From Bacteroidales bacterium (GTDB lineage: Bacteria > Bacteroidota > Bacteroidia > Bacteroidales > WCHB1-69), in NCBI GenBank assembly GCA_024686335.1, contig JAILCI010000006.1, positions 1 to 64,000 of the forward strand: a stretch of 64,000 nucleotides of DNA. The letters are read 5' to 3'. This document shows, in pieces, positions 1 through 7,060 of this stretch (its first letter is position 1; every line of letters begins with the position of its first letter). The notes under the pieces were generated by a model that did not search any database, had not been told where the DNA came from, and worked only from the letters and a program-made list of their open reading frames with translations. A program made the position numbers and the translations under genes.

Positions 1-180
1 TTGACTGCGTGCTGGAGGCACGCCATCCTAATAACCCCGCACGTTAGTGTGGGGTAGGACGACGCGGTGGCAAACCAGCGTGCCGAAGGTACGCCACTAT
101 TATTGCCCTGATGATGACAGTAGATTGTGGTTGACAGAGCCCCGGAGGGGCGACCCTGTCTGTAATCTTTCAGCCCTTCA
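1..180. repeat. Cluster of small hairpin (REP-like) repeats
   Basis: No gene is visible here. The stretch holds several short imperfect palindromes in a row: GTGCTGGAGGCAC near 9-21, ACCCCGCA...TGTGGGGT near 35-56, GCGTGCCGAAGGTACGC near 79-96, and GAGCCCCGGAGGGGCGA near 138-154. The last one is preceded by GATTGTGGTTGACA, and the same combination recurs at 3663-3692, so this is a dispersed family and not chance structure. Similar short GC-rich hairpins are common between genes in Bacteroidota. No transposase is adjacent. Confidence 0.6.
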
Positions 181-204
181 GTCTTTCGAATTTTACATAT
201 AATC

Positions 205-236
205 AGTTCAACAACTCAACAGTTCAACAATCAAAC
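205..236. repeat. Octamer array, consensus NNTTCAAC, 4 units
   Basis: Four consecutive 8-bp units read AGTTCAAC, AACTCAAC, AGTTCAAC, AATCAAAC. The same octamer family lies inside both 118-bp units just downstream (315-354 and 433-472), at 62725-62756 and at 63510-63525. Confidence 0.6.
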
Positions 237-471
237 AAGCAGTGGTCTCCAAACTGCGAGGACGCAGTTTGCTCCGAAGGACGCAGTTTGCTCCGAGGAC
301 ACGGTTTGCTCCGGGTATCAACAAATCAACAGTTCAACGATTCAACAGTTCAACAAGCAGTGGTCTCCAAACTGCGAGGACGCAGTTTGCTCCGAAGGAC
401 GCAGTTTGCTCCGAGGACACGGTTTGCTCCGAGTATCAACAAATCAACAGTTCAACGATTCAACAGTTCAA
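236..471. repeat. Two tandem copies of a 118-bp unit
   Basis: Copy 1 is 236-353 and copy 2 is 354-471. I see a single base difference between them (CCGGG against CCGAG before TATC). Each unit contains a 9-bp stem hairpin (CAAACTGCG, AGGA loop, CGCAGTTTG; 250-271 in copy 1). Three degenerate 18-19 bp repeats of the AGGACGCAGTTTGCTCC type follow, and then an octamer array (NNTTCAAC, five units). Open frames across it only reflect the repetition, so I call it non-coding. Near identity of the copies suggests recent duplication. Confidence 0.75.
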
Positions 472-515
472 CAATATTCTCCCGCAGATCTCGCAGATCT
501 CGCAAATTCCAAGAT

Positions 516-956
516 TTATTGGTTTTTCAGCCGCACTTCTGTTCCAGAGGAGAGAATAAAGACAGCTATTTGTCTGTTTTTGGCGCCAAATTGCAAGGCG
601 GCATCTAAGGAATCCTCCGGAAAAATTCGCGTGCTGTCGAAATAGTAGAGACTGTCGGTGGTGTCGAGCCATCCGCCCACATAGCCGTCGTGGCGGAGCG
701 CGTGCCGGACGACACGGTTCAGCTTGCTACGGGAATGGCATCCTTGCGTGGCAGCGTAAGCCACGGAGATTCCCTCTTGTGGCTCGCTTATCGTGCTGAG
801 CTCAAGGGTGAAACCGTCGGGGTGCTTCTGGCTGTAGCTCCACACCTGGTCGGCAACGGCACGGACATCTTTTGTCAGAATGCGGTTCGTGGAACAGTTT
901 GTCCATGTCAGCGCCAGTGTGAGTATGACGAAAATTCTAATAAAGGTCCTTTTCAT
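516..956 (-). CDS. Small putative lipoprotein, function unknown
   Basis: The 146-residue product begins MKRTF, has a hydrophobic stretch at about 6-18, and a Cys at 21 in a weak lipobox (WTNC), so it is probably exported and lipidated. I recognise no domain. The C-terminal half has a compact alternating pattern (GGWLDTTDSLYYFDS, then QIAVFIL) that could be a small alpha/beta fold. The ATG at 956 is directly followed by the signal sequence, which supports this start. The gene is flanked by repeats on its 3' side and by an ATPase gene 54 nt upstream on the same strand. Confidence 0.6.
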   Translation of the reverse strand: MKRTFIRIFVILTLALTWTNCSTNRILTKDVRAVADQVWSYSQKHPDGFTLELSTISEPQEGISVAYAATQGCHSRSKLNRVVRHALRHDGYVGGWLDTTDSLYYFDSTRIFPEDSLDAALQFGAKNRQIAVFILSSGTEVRLKNQ

Positions 957-1010
957 TATTTCCCGAATCGTTAAAATCCTATACCATTTCCTTTATCCTC
1001 TTTGCCACTT

Positions 1011-2360
1011 CTAAAAAAGCAACTCGTTAGGCGGTGTCGATGGTGTGAAGAACATCGCATAGTAAACAGGCATGTAAGTCACTTGCTCCTTCTGTTTGAC
1101 TTCCCGTTCGTTGGAGAAAACAAAGGCCTGTTTGATGTTGTAGTCTGGAGTTTTCGCAAATGCGTCAAGGGAGGCGTGTGTGTTGTAGTCTTTGCCCGAT
1201 TTCACCTCTATTGGAACAATGGATAGAAGGTCGTAATCATTTAGCAGAAACTCAATTTCCCCTTTCTTTTTGTTATCGTAATAAAAAAGAGGAAAACCGT
1301 GGGCTGCAAATTCGCTGCAAATCACTGACTCATAAACTGACCCGAGGTTGACACTCTTCGCGTCATCCATAATAGCTGAAATGCTGTATTGGTATAGCAA
1401 CCGTGTCAGAAGTCCCACATCGTTCAGATAGAGTTTTAGCAGGTTCTTGCTCTCCGATTCTACGAGAGGAAATGTAGGATTGGATACGGCTCTCACCTCG
1501 TTGCAGATGCCGCTTTTGACGAGATACTCGAATTCGGCCTGGTATTGCACCGCACGGGCCTGCTTCTTATCCTCAATCTGATTGAAACGCACCCTCTTTT
1601 TCTTGTTTTCAAGATATGAAGGTACTAGTTCATATATTCTCTCAATCATCAATTTCCGCTCCTTGTCATATTGGCTTGCATCGCCTTTGTAAAGCTCGTA
1701 TACTTCCTTCTGTGCTGCACGTACCTCTACGATATTATGGGTTTCAATGAATTTGTTCACTGGATCGGGCATTCCTCCTACCAGGAGATATTTCTTAAAC
1801 AAATCCATCATCCGATTGTGAAGCGGTTCTTCCAAGGCGATTTTTTGCAGAAAACAGTGTCGTGCATGTTCGATAAATTCATCTCCAACACCATTAGCCC
1901 ACAAAAATTCTTCAAAATCTAATTGATACATTCTGATCACCTGGATTCTGCCGCCAGGTTTGGAAAGGGTTTCATTGAGTGCAATTCCCAACTGAGACCC
2001 GCTGACAATGTAGGTGAAACGGTCGTCTTGACGCAGAAACTTCAAAAGGGTCAACATATCTGGATATGCCTGTATCTCATCTAAAAAAACCAGAGTGTTG
2101 TGTTTTTCCTTCATTCTGTCGCCCGCGATAGTGCTGAGACGGATGTAGAAATCCTCCTTGTTTTGGGTGTTCTCAAATAATCTGTCACCCTTTTTGTCCT
2201 CGTACAAATCGATTTCGATATAGTTCTCATAACGTTTCTGTCCTTCATGACGGATGATAAACGATTTGCCGATCTGTCGAGCACCATCAAGAATCAATAT
2301 CTTTTCTGACCCATTCTCCAGATAATCAATGATTTCGTGTTGTATCTTTCTTTTGAGCAT
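1011..2360 (-). CDS. AAA ATPase with C-terminal DUF4143 domain (first of three)
   Basis: The product has 449 residues. Walker A is GARQIGKS at 26-33 and Walker B is LVFLDEIQ near 95, followed by a sensor-like YIVSGSQLG. This matches the AAA_14/DUF4143 ATPases common in Bacteroidota. The C-terminus keeps a PD-(D/E)XK-like signature: EIEFLL, then PIEVKSGKD near 383-391. The ATG at 2360 was chosen over an in-frame ATG at 2408 because the latter lies inside the upstream repeat array and Walker A then falls at the usual distance from the N-terminus. Family members are of uncertain function; some are annotated as archaeal-type or mobile ATPases. The gene stands alone, with its own phased repeats (2359-2435). 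Confidence 0.85.
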   Translation of the reverse strand: MLKRKIQHEIIDYLENGSEKILILDGARQIGKSFIIRHEGQKRYENYIEIDLYEDKKGDRLFENTQNKEDFYIRLSTIAGDRMKEKHNTLVFLDEIQAYPDMLTLLKFLRQDDRFTYIVSGSQLGIALNETLSKPGGRIQVIRMYQLDFEEFLWANGVGDEFIEHARHCFLQKIALEEPLHNRMMDLFKKYLLVGGMPDPVNKFIETHNIVEVRAAQKEVYELYKGDASQYDKERKLMIERIYELVPSYLENKKKRVRFNQIEDKKQARAVQYQAEFEYLVKSGICNEVRAVSNPTFPLVESESKNLLKLYLNDVGLLTRLLYQYSISAIMDDAKSVNLGSVYESVICSEFAAHGFPLFYYDNKKKGEIEFLLNDYDLLSIVPIEVKSGKDYNTHASLDAFAKTPDYNIKQAFVFSNEREVKQKEQVTYMPVYYAMFFTPSTPPNELLF

Positions 2361-2435
2361 ACACTTTTCATTTAAAAATTCGTCTGCAAAAATACACTTT
2401 TCCAGCAAAAATATATTGCAAAAAATACATTTTTC
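2359..2435 (-). promoter_or_regulatory. 33-bp phased repeat array before ATPase gene 1 (3 copies)
   Basis: Read on the minus strand, the core GAAAAGTGTAT occurs at 2369-2359 and 2402-2392, and GAAAAATGTAT at 2435-2425. The starts are exactly 33 bp apart twice over. The copy nearest the gene runs into the start codon (GTATG). Two of the copies are followed on the gene side by TTTTTGCA. TATTTTTG boxes of the Bacteroidota -7 type lie at 2394-2387 and 2413-2406, so the repeats overlap the likely promoter. A role as operator is inferred. Confidence 0.6.
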
Positions 2436-2445
2436 TTAAATACAA

Positions 2446-2776
2446 TGCTTCAACTTTTCTCTTGATAGAAAAGTTGCCAAAAGATCAAGCCGACATGAAT
2501 CCCGCCCGCTCTGTCCGCCCTCTGACAGCGGCGGCAAACGGGAACAAAAATGCAGCATGTGGCAAAGGGGAAAAAACACGGGAGGCATGCATTTTTGTAA
2601 ACGCAAGCGCCTTTGCACGCCGCTGTTGGAGGCCGGCCATTCACACCGCGTCCGCACCGCATGTCGGCCTACCCGCCCGCGTGCTCTATGGGCACATGCC
2701 TCGGTAAATCATCTTGGGGTTAAAAGGTTTTTTTGACTATGTACTCATCGCTGTTGTGCCATCATATATTACTCCC
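2446..2776 (+). repeat. 330-bp dispersed GC-rich repeat, copy A
   Basis: This element is found again in inverted orientation at 59912-60243, with high identity over its whole length (similar size, a few substitutions and single-base indels). One end carries a perfect 10-bp stem hairpin, CAACTTTTCT with a 6-nt loop and AGAAAAGTTG. The other end reads GTTGTGCCATCAT. The inside is GC-rich compared with the surroundings. Open frames exist in both copies, but single-base indels between the copies shift the frame, so it does not look protein-coding. I see no terminal inverted repeats or transposase. It could be a non-autonomous element or a structured RNA. Confidence 0.75.
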
Positions 2777-2786
2777 TTAATAATAT

Positions 2787-3536
2787 TCAAAAGTGGACAC
2801 GAACACAGATTTCACTTATCCTCTTTGCCACCTCTTCCGGATGGTCTACCAGCAGTTGCCCGTGGTTCATCTTTGGGAAGACTTCCACATGTGCATCGGG
2901 ACAGAGGGTGTAGAGGTGTTTGACTTGAGGCTTTGCGACGAAGGCCTCCTTGGTGCCGTACCAAAAGTGGATGTCGGGACCGCTTATGGATTCCAACTTG
3001 GTGGTATAGACTGATTTATATCCATCCAGCACGGCCTGTCCACGTCCGGAGGGGTACACTTTCTTGACCTCATCCAATAGGACATCGAAGTAGTGTGAGT
3101 GGAACACCCAACGCCAGAATCCGGTCCAGTGGTAGCAGGTCCACACGTTGAGACACTGGTAATAGCGCAGCGGACCAATCAACCATTTGGGCAGGGGCAG
3201 TAGGGGCGCTGCATCCATAATGGCATGACGGATTGTAATCTCGTTGCGTTCCAGTATCATAGAGAGAATCTTGCCACCGAGAGAGAGACCGTATGCGACA
3301 TCCAATTCTCCATTGTTGTTTTCTCGGACATATTGGATGGCTTGCTTCGCCTGGTCCTCTACAGACGTGAAGTGTGAAGGTTTGCCCAGCAGGAACCCGT
3401 CGAGATCAACGGTGATGATGTTGAAATCCTCCTTCAGCAGTTCTATCAAGGGAAGGAAGATCTCGTGGGAAACGCCTAATCCCGGCAGGAGCAGGATGGT
3501 GGGCCGGTTCTGATTTCCGTATGTGTGGAATTCCAT
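2787..3536 (-). CDS. Alpha/beta hydrolase
   Basis: The 249-residue protein has the alpha/beta hydrolase plan. LLLPGLG (16-21) forms the oxyanion region, the nucleophile Ser85 sits in GLSLGG, and the catalytic His225 is in MNHGQ near the C-terminus. The central region with PLLPLPKWLIG is the variable lid. The ATG at 3536 is chosen because the frame upstream runs through repeat DNA with low-complexity peptide. The substrate cannot be told from sequence. There is no signal peptide, so it is cytoplasmic. It stands alone between copy A of the 330-bp repeat and a hairpin-repeat region. Confidence 0.85.
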   Translation of the reverse strand: MEFHTYGNQNRPTILLLPGLGVSHEIFLPLIELLKEDFNIITVDLDGFLLGKPSHFTSVEDQAKQAIQYVRENNNGELDVAYGLSLGGKILSMILERNEITIRHAIMDAAPLLPLPKWLIGPLRYYQCLNVWTCYHWTGFWRWVFHSHYFDVLLDEVKKVYPSGRGQAVLDGYKSVYTTKLESISGPDIHFWYGTKEAFVAKPQVKHLYTLCPDAHVEVFPKMNHGQLLVDHPEEVAKRISEICVRVHF

Positions 3537-3660
3537 TGTTGGGAGTTTTAAATACTTTGCAAAAATACTTTTTTTGTTGTTCCTCCCGCAGATAAATGCA
3601 AAGGAGCAAAGGAAGCAAAGAATGTAAACGCAGAGTCGCAGAGGTCGCAAAGGTATTTGA

Positions 3661-3770
3661 CTGATTGTGGTTGACAGAGCCCTGAAAGGGCGACAGACTA
3701 CATGCAGGGGTGGGAACCCCTGTGTGCAATGGTTGACGGGTACAAAAAGAGCCCCGAAGGGGCGAAAGAA
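3661..3770. repeat. REP-like hairpins in a 368-bp gap
   Basis: Within the gene-free stretch 3537-3904 there is GATTGTGGTTGACAGAGCCC with a facing GGGCGAC, then an AGGGGT/ACCCCT hairpin, then a second GAGCCCCGAAGGGGCGA hairpin. The first element matches 124-158 at the left edge. Nearer the alpha/beta hydrolase start is purine-rich decayed repeat DNA (GCAAAGGA type, about 3590-3655). Confidence 0.6.
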
Positions 3771-3783
3771 AAAAAATATTATC

Positions 3784-3807
3784 AACTCAATGATTCAACA
3801 ACTCAAT
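3784..3807. repeat. Octamer array, 3 units
   Basis: Three 8-bp units, AACTCAAT, GATTCAAC, AACTCAAT, lie between the hairpin repeats and the next gene. They belong to the same octamer family as 205-236. Confidence 0.5.
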
Positions 3808-3904
3808 AATGATAATATTAAATGAAAAATCACGTTATCATCTCTGAAACCGTGCAATAAAGGTTTCATTCATAACTTAATAACTTCATATTTTCATATT
3901 TAAT

Positions 3905-4270
3905 ATGCGATTCAAACTGATAATTCTCTTTGCCATGACTATTACCTTGGTATCCTGCCAGAGGTCGTTCAATAAAGCGCAATGGGATGTGGTGGAGGAT
4001 ATGAATTATCCGCCATATCGCAAGCAAATGGTAAACGATGTTTTGGAAAACCAGTTGAAAGCAGGAATGAGCTATTCAGAAGTGAGAGATCTTCTGGGTG
4101 AATTGGCATGTAATATGGAGAAGGCTGATGGTGGGGTTTTTGTGCTCAACTATGCTGTTGACGAGAAATGGCGGGGAATAGATCCTGTTTACAGGAGTTG
4201 GTTAGAGATAACCTTCAGTTCTGATAGTCTGCTCACGAGCGCGCGACTTCGTGAGGTGGATTCTCGCTGA
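3905..4270 (+). CDS. Small lipoprotein with BamE/SmpA-like motif
   Basis: The 121-residue product has a signal peptide and a lipobox ending at Cys18 (LVSC). The mature part contains LKAGMSYSEVRDLLGE, which resembles the helix pattern K-x-G-M-x-x-x-x-V-x-x-L-L-G of the BamE/OmlA fold. It then has a short beta-rich tail ending in REVDSR. The true function is unknown, and a BamE role is not implied. Its 3' end overlaps the convergent gene at 4233-4625 by 38 bp. It is probably a periplasm-facing outer-membrane lipoprotein. Confidence 0.7.
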   Translation: MRFKLIILFAMTITLVSCQRSFNKAQWDVVEDMNYPPYRKQMVNDVLENQLKAGMSYSEVRDLLGELACNMEKADGGVFVLNYAVDEKWRGIDPVYRSWLEITFSSDSLLTSARLREVDSR

Positions 4271-4625
4271 TCCGTCCTACAAAGCTTGTGATACAGAGGC
4301 TGATAAAGCACAAGCAGAGTATAAAGAGCATCTTGGGCAGCATCGGCGGCAGGTTGGGGGAGAGGTTGGCAAACCAGGCAACGATGGGTTGCATCACCTG
4401 CGGGAAAAGCAGGAGCAGGAGGATTGAACAAAAGCCAGTGACAGTGCCCGACACGAACATCGCCACCATCGTCCGGCGACTGCGGCGGACCTCTTCATCG
4501 TGGTATTGCTTGATATACTCCACGGCTGCCAGTTTCTTGGATAAGTTGTCCATATAGGCATTACTATCGCCCAAATCCGGTTGATAGTTGGCGAACAACT
4601 CTTCTATTTTCGTCTCTTTCATCAT
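4233..4625 (-). CDS. Two-TM membrane protein coupled to the ECF sigma factor (anti-sigma candidate)
   Basis: The 130-residue protein has a charged cytosolic N-terminal half (1-50) and two hydrophobic segments at about 52-76 and 96-116. It overlaps the sigma factor stop by 4 nt (ATGA), which indicates translational coupling. Position and topology fit a small regulator that tethers the sigma factor at the membrane, but I see no zinc-binding HxxxCxxC motif, so it is not a classic ZAS anti-sigma factor. The role is inferred from context. Confidence 0.7.
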   Translation of the reverse strand: MMKETKIEELFANYQPDLGDSNAYMDNLSKKLAAVEYIKQYHDEEVRRSRRTMVAMFVSGTVTGFCSILLLLLFPQVMQPIVAWFANLSPNLPPMLPKMLFILCLCFISLCITSFVGRISENPPHEVARS

Positions 4626-5098
4626 TTCAATATTTCTCTTAGTTTGTCACGGCCCCTCGAAAGTTGCTTCTTGACCGCTATTTTTGTTGAATCGGTGATT
4701 TTGGCAATCTCTTTGATGTCGTATCCGCTGACATAGAACAGCAGTATGGCTGTTTTTTCCTTCAATGGAAGGGTGTCGATGGCTGCATATAGTTCTTGAT
4801 ATTCAAAGCGTTGGTCAGCGGAAGAGGAATCGGCCATGAACGTTGCCTCGTCCAGGTCCGTTTCGCGGTTGCGGGCTAGCCGTTTGTGGTCGAGGAAGGT
4901 ATTGTAGGCAATCGTGAAGAGCCAGGTTGAGAACTTGTGCCTCTCCACGAACCGGTTAGAGGCAATGTAGGCCTTGACCATCGCCTCCTGTGCGATGTCC
5001 TCCGCCTCCATCCGGTCGCCACCACAAAGGGCAAGCAGGAATCTACGCAAAGACTCCTGCTCCGATGAAATTAAGGCTATGAACTCTTCTCTTGTCAT
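4622..5098 (-). CDS. ECF-family RNA polymerase sigma factor (sigma-70 family)
   Basis: The 158-residue product has region 2 (EDIAQEAMVKAYI, then FSTWLFTIAYNTFLDHKR) and region 4 (LPLKEKTAILLFYVSGYDIKEIAK, with ISTKIAVKK-like recognition helix and LSRGRDKLREIL). These are typical of ECF sigma factors of about 160-190 residues. It lies between an upstream DUF6249-like membrane protein (7 nt gap) and a downstream two-TM protein (4-nt overlap), so all three form one minus-strand operon. It probably directs a small regulon in response to a signal sensed at the membrane. Confidence 0.93.
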   Translation of the reverse strand: MTREEFIALISSEQESLRRFLLALCGGDRMEAEDIAQEAMVKAYIASNRFVERHKFSTWLFTIAYNTFLDHKRLARNRETDLDEATFMADSSSADQRFEYQELYAAIDTLPLKEKTAILLFYVSGYDIKEIAKITDSTKIAVKKQLSRGRDKLREILK

Positions 5099-5105
5099 CG
5101 GGTGT

Positions 5106-5558
5106 TTACTGCTCTGTCAACTGTTTCTCTTCGGCATCGATCTCCTTCTTCAGCATCTTCTTGCCGACAAAGTAGTAGACCAGCATGGCAATACCGACTG
5201 CAATCATTACGCCACCGAAAATGATACCGTTAGTTTTAGTGCCAAAGAAGATGAAATTACAGAGATGCGTGATTAAGAGAACTAAACCAATCAGAGACAA
5301 AATACAACCGCCCATGAGCCTCTCCAGCAGTTCTTGTTTGACGGTTTTCTTTTTTTTCTCTGACATATCCAATGTTTTCAGAACTTCGGTGGGATCCATG
5401 TCGGTTTTTTTCTCCAATAGGGTCATCAGAATCTCTGATTTCTTTTCCAATTCTTCTTTTTTCCGTTTGTTGGTAATCCAAACAATCATGATGGGTAGTA
5501 CTACGCAAAGGCCGACTACAATCAAAAGCACCGTGATCATTTCCATAATATCTTCCAT
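5106..5558 (-). CDS. DUF6249-like membrane protein, first gene of the sigma operon
   Basis: The product has 150 residues with an N-terminal TM (about 7-29), a lysine/glutamate-rich amphipathic linker containing MDPTEVLKTLDMSEKKKK (54-73), and two further TMs (about 84-131). This arrangement matches the small DUF6249 proteins that accompany ECF sigma factors in Bacteroidota. It is the promoter-proximal gene, with the ATG at 5558. The function is unknown. It may modulate sigma activity. Confidence 0.75.
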   Translation of the reverse strand: MEDIMEMITVLLIVVGLCVVLPIMIVWITNKRKKEELEKKSEILMTLLEKKTDMDPTEVLKTLDMSEKKKKTVKQELLERLMGGCILSLIGLVLLITHLCNFIFFGTKTNGIIFGGVMIAVGIAMLVYYFVGKKMLKKEIDAEEKQLTEQ

Positions 5559-5664
5559 AATTCAATCCAATTTTTAGGTTTGACTTTTAATGAATTTTCA
5601 GAACCGATTCATTTGTTAAACGGATTAGGAGGGTGAAAGGTGACAGCAAAAGTAAAAAAAAAAT

Positions 5665-5740
5665 CTGCACTTTTTTTAGTGCAGAAATATGATAAATCTG
5701 CACTTTTTTTAGTGCACGATAAATATTTTTACTATCTTTG
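5665..5740 (+). promoter_or_regulatory. 33-bp phased palindromes and -7 box before ATPase gene 2
   Basis: Two copies of CTGCACT-tttttt-AGTGCA lie at 5665-5684 (perfect arms CTGCACT/AGTGCAG) and 5698-5717. They start exactly 33 bp apart and share a 23-bp identical core. A TATCTTTG -7 box is at 5733-5740, which places the expected -33 region (about 5710-5713) inside the second copy. Protein bound there would block the promoter. The regulatory role is inferred from geometry. Confidence 0.65.
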
Positions 5741-5765
5741 CAGCCGGATAATAAAAAACTATATC

Positions 5766-6941
5766 ATGATAGATGCTATTCTAACAAATTATATGCTTGA
5801 ACAACAGAGACTTGTGAGCCTTGACTTTGTGCGTTACAAATATCAGGCTATCGACTGGTCGTTGCGGATGATTGGTCTTGTAGGACCTCGTGGGGTTGGA
5901 AAGTCTACATTGATACTTCAACATATATTGAAAGAGAGTGACAAACAAAAGGCCCTTTATGTATCTGCTGACACTACGTATTTTGCTCAGCATACGCTGG
6001 TGGAGGTGGCATCTGAGTTTGTAAAAGAGGGAGGAACCCATTTGTATATTGATGAGATTCACAAGTATTCGGAGTGGTCTTCGGAGTTGAAGGAGATTTA
6101 TGACGTCCACCCGTCTCTGCATGTGATATTTTCAGGTTCGTCGGTATTGGATATACTGCGCGGGCAAGCCGACTTGAGTCGTCGGGCAGTGGTTTATACG
6201 ATGCAAGGACTCTCGTTTCGCGAGTATTTGGATATGTTTCACGGTATCCGTTTTCAGGTCTATTCGTTGGAAGATGTTATTCAGAATAGGGTCGATAATA
6301 CCCTATTACCGCACCCGTTACCGCTTTTCCGACAATATTTGCGTGACGGTTATTATCCTTTTAGCAAAGAGGGTGCTTTTTTGACAAGATTAGACCTAAT
6401 AGTAGTCCAGACATTGGAGACTGATATTCCCCAATACTCTTCCATGTCGGTTTCAACAGGTCGGAAACTGCGTCGTCTAATGGCCATTGTGGCGCAGAGC
6501 GCTCCCTTTAAACCAGACTATTCCAGCATAGCGAATGCTTTAGGTGTCAGTAGAAATGTGGTTCCCGACTATCTTTTCTATATGGAGCGGGCAGGTTTGG
6601 TGGGTCAGCTTCGTGATGAAACAGGGGGTCTTCGGAGTCTAGGAAAGGTGGAGAAGGTTTTTGTGGATAACACGAACTTGATGTTTGCCCTTGGTCGAGA
6701 TGATACCAATGTTGGTAATATCCGAGAGACATTCTTCTATAACCAGACGCGTGAAGTTTGCGATGTGGTTTCCTCAAAAGTATCCGACTTTGTTATTGAT
6801 AACCATACTTTCGAAGTTGGCGGTAAAGGCAAGCAGGGCAAGCAGATTGAGGATATACCCAATGGGCACTTAGTTAAAGATGATATAGAATATGGTTATG
6901 GCCGAACTATTCCATTGTGGACTTTCGGTCTCCTATATTAA
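5766..6941 (+). CDS. AAA ATPase with C-terminal DUF4143 domain (second of three)
   Basis: The 391-residue product has Walker A GPRGVGKST at 40-48, Walker B LYIDEIHK near 98, and VIFSGSSVL as sensor. A winged-helix-like segment (YSSIANALGVSRNVVPDYL, around 255) precedes the C-terminal domain. That domain has a degenerate nuclease core (FEVGGKGK) and ends in the family-typical DDIEYGYGRTIPLW. The ATG at 5766 lies 25 nt after the -7 box. The open frame extends upstream only because of the repeats. The 3' end abuts a truncated DUF454 gene on the other strand, which suggests it arrived by insertion. Confidence 0.85.
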   Translation: MIDAILTNYMLEQQRLVSLDFVRYKYQAIDWSLRMIGLVGPRGVGKSTLILQHILKESDKQKALYVSADTTYFAQHTLVEVASEFVKEGGTHLYIDEIHKYSEWSSELKEIYDVHPSLHVIFSGSSVLDILRGQADLSRRAVVYTMQGLSFREYLDMFHGIRFQVYSLEDVIQNRVDNTLLPHPLPLFRQYLRDGYYPFSKEGAFLTRLDLIVVQTLETDIPQYSSMSVSTGRKLRRLMAIVAQSAPFKPDYSSIANALGVSRNVVPDYLFYMERAGLVGQLRDETGGLRSLGKVEKVFVDNTNLMFALGRDDTNVGNIRETFFYNQTREVCDVVSSKVSDFVIDNHTFEVGGKGKQGKQIEDIPNGHLVKDDIEYGYGRTIPLWTFGLLY

Positions 6942-7060
6942 TAGAAGAGCCATGATGCCAGTAAGAGAAACGGGGTGGTGGGCAGTCCTGGGAGGAATAC
7001 ACCTAAGGTGCCCAGGCCCACTGCAATCAGTCCGAAAATGATATACAGGTATCTTTTCAT
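6938..7060 (-). pseudogene. Truncated DUF454 (YbaN-like) inner-membrane protein, N-terminal 40 residues
   Basis: The minus-strand frame from the ATG at 7060 reads MKRYLYIIFGLIAVGLG, then FLPGLPTTPFLLLASWLF, and stops. This is the conserved N-terminal part of DUF454/YbaN proteins, which normally have over 100 residues and continue with an ARSS-type segment. The start overlaps the stop of the metallo-hydrolase gene (ATGA), so it was the second gene of a coupled pair. Homology ends where the ATPase gene begins (TATTAATA, 6936-6943). I find no 3' remnant beyond the ATPase. It could still be made as a short membrane peptide. Confidence 0.7.

Noticed and set aside
242..608. Open frames across the 118-bp tandem repeats
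   Set aside because: They repeat the same peptide because the DNA repeats; the peptides are low-complexity and frames differ between the overlapping candidates.
2359..2435. Reading the 33-bp repeats as a short CRISPR array
   Set aside because: Only two or three short cores exist per site, the motif differs per gene, no cas genes are present, and the arrays overlap promoters.
2436..2707. Open frames of about 70-80 codons in the 330-bp repeat (also in 59997-60334)
   Set aside because: Single-base indels between the two copies shift the frames, so no common protein is kept.
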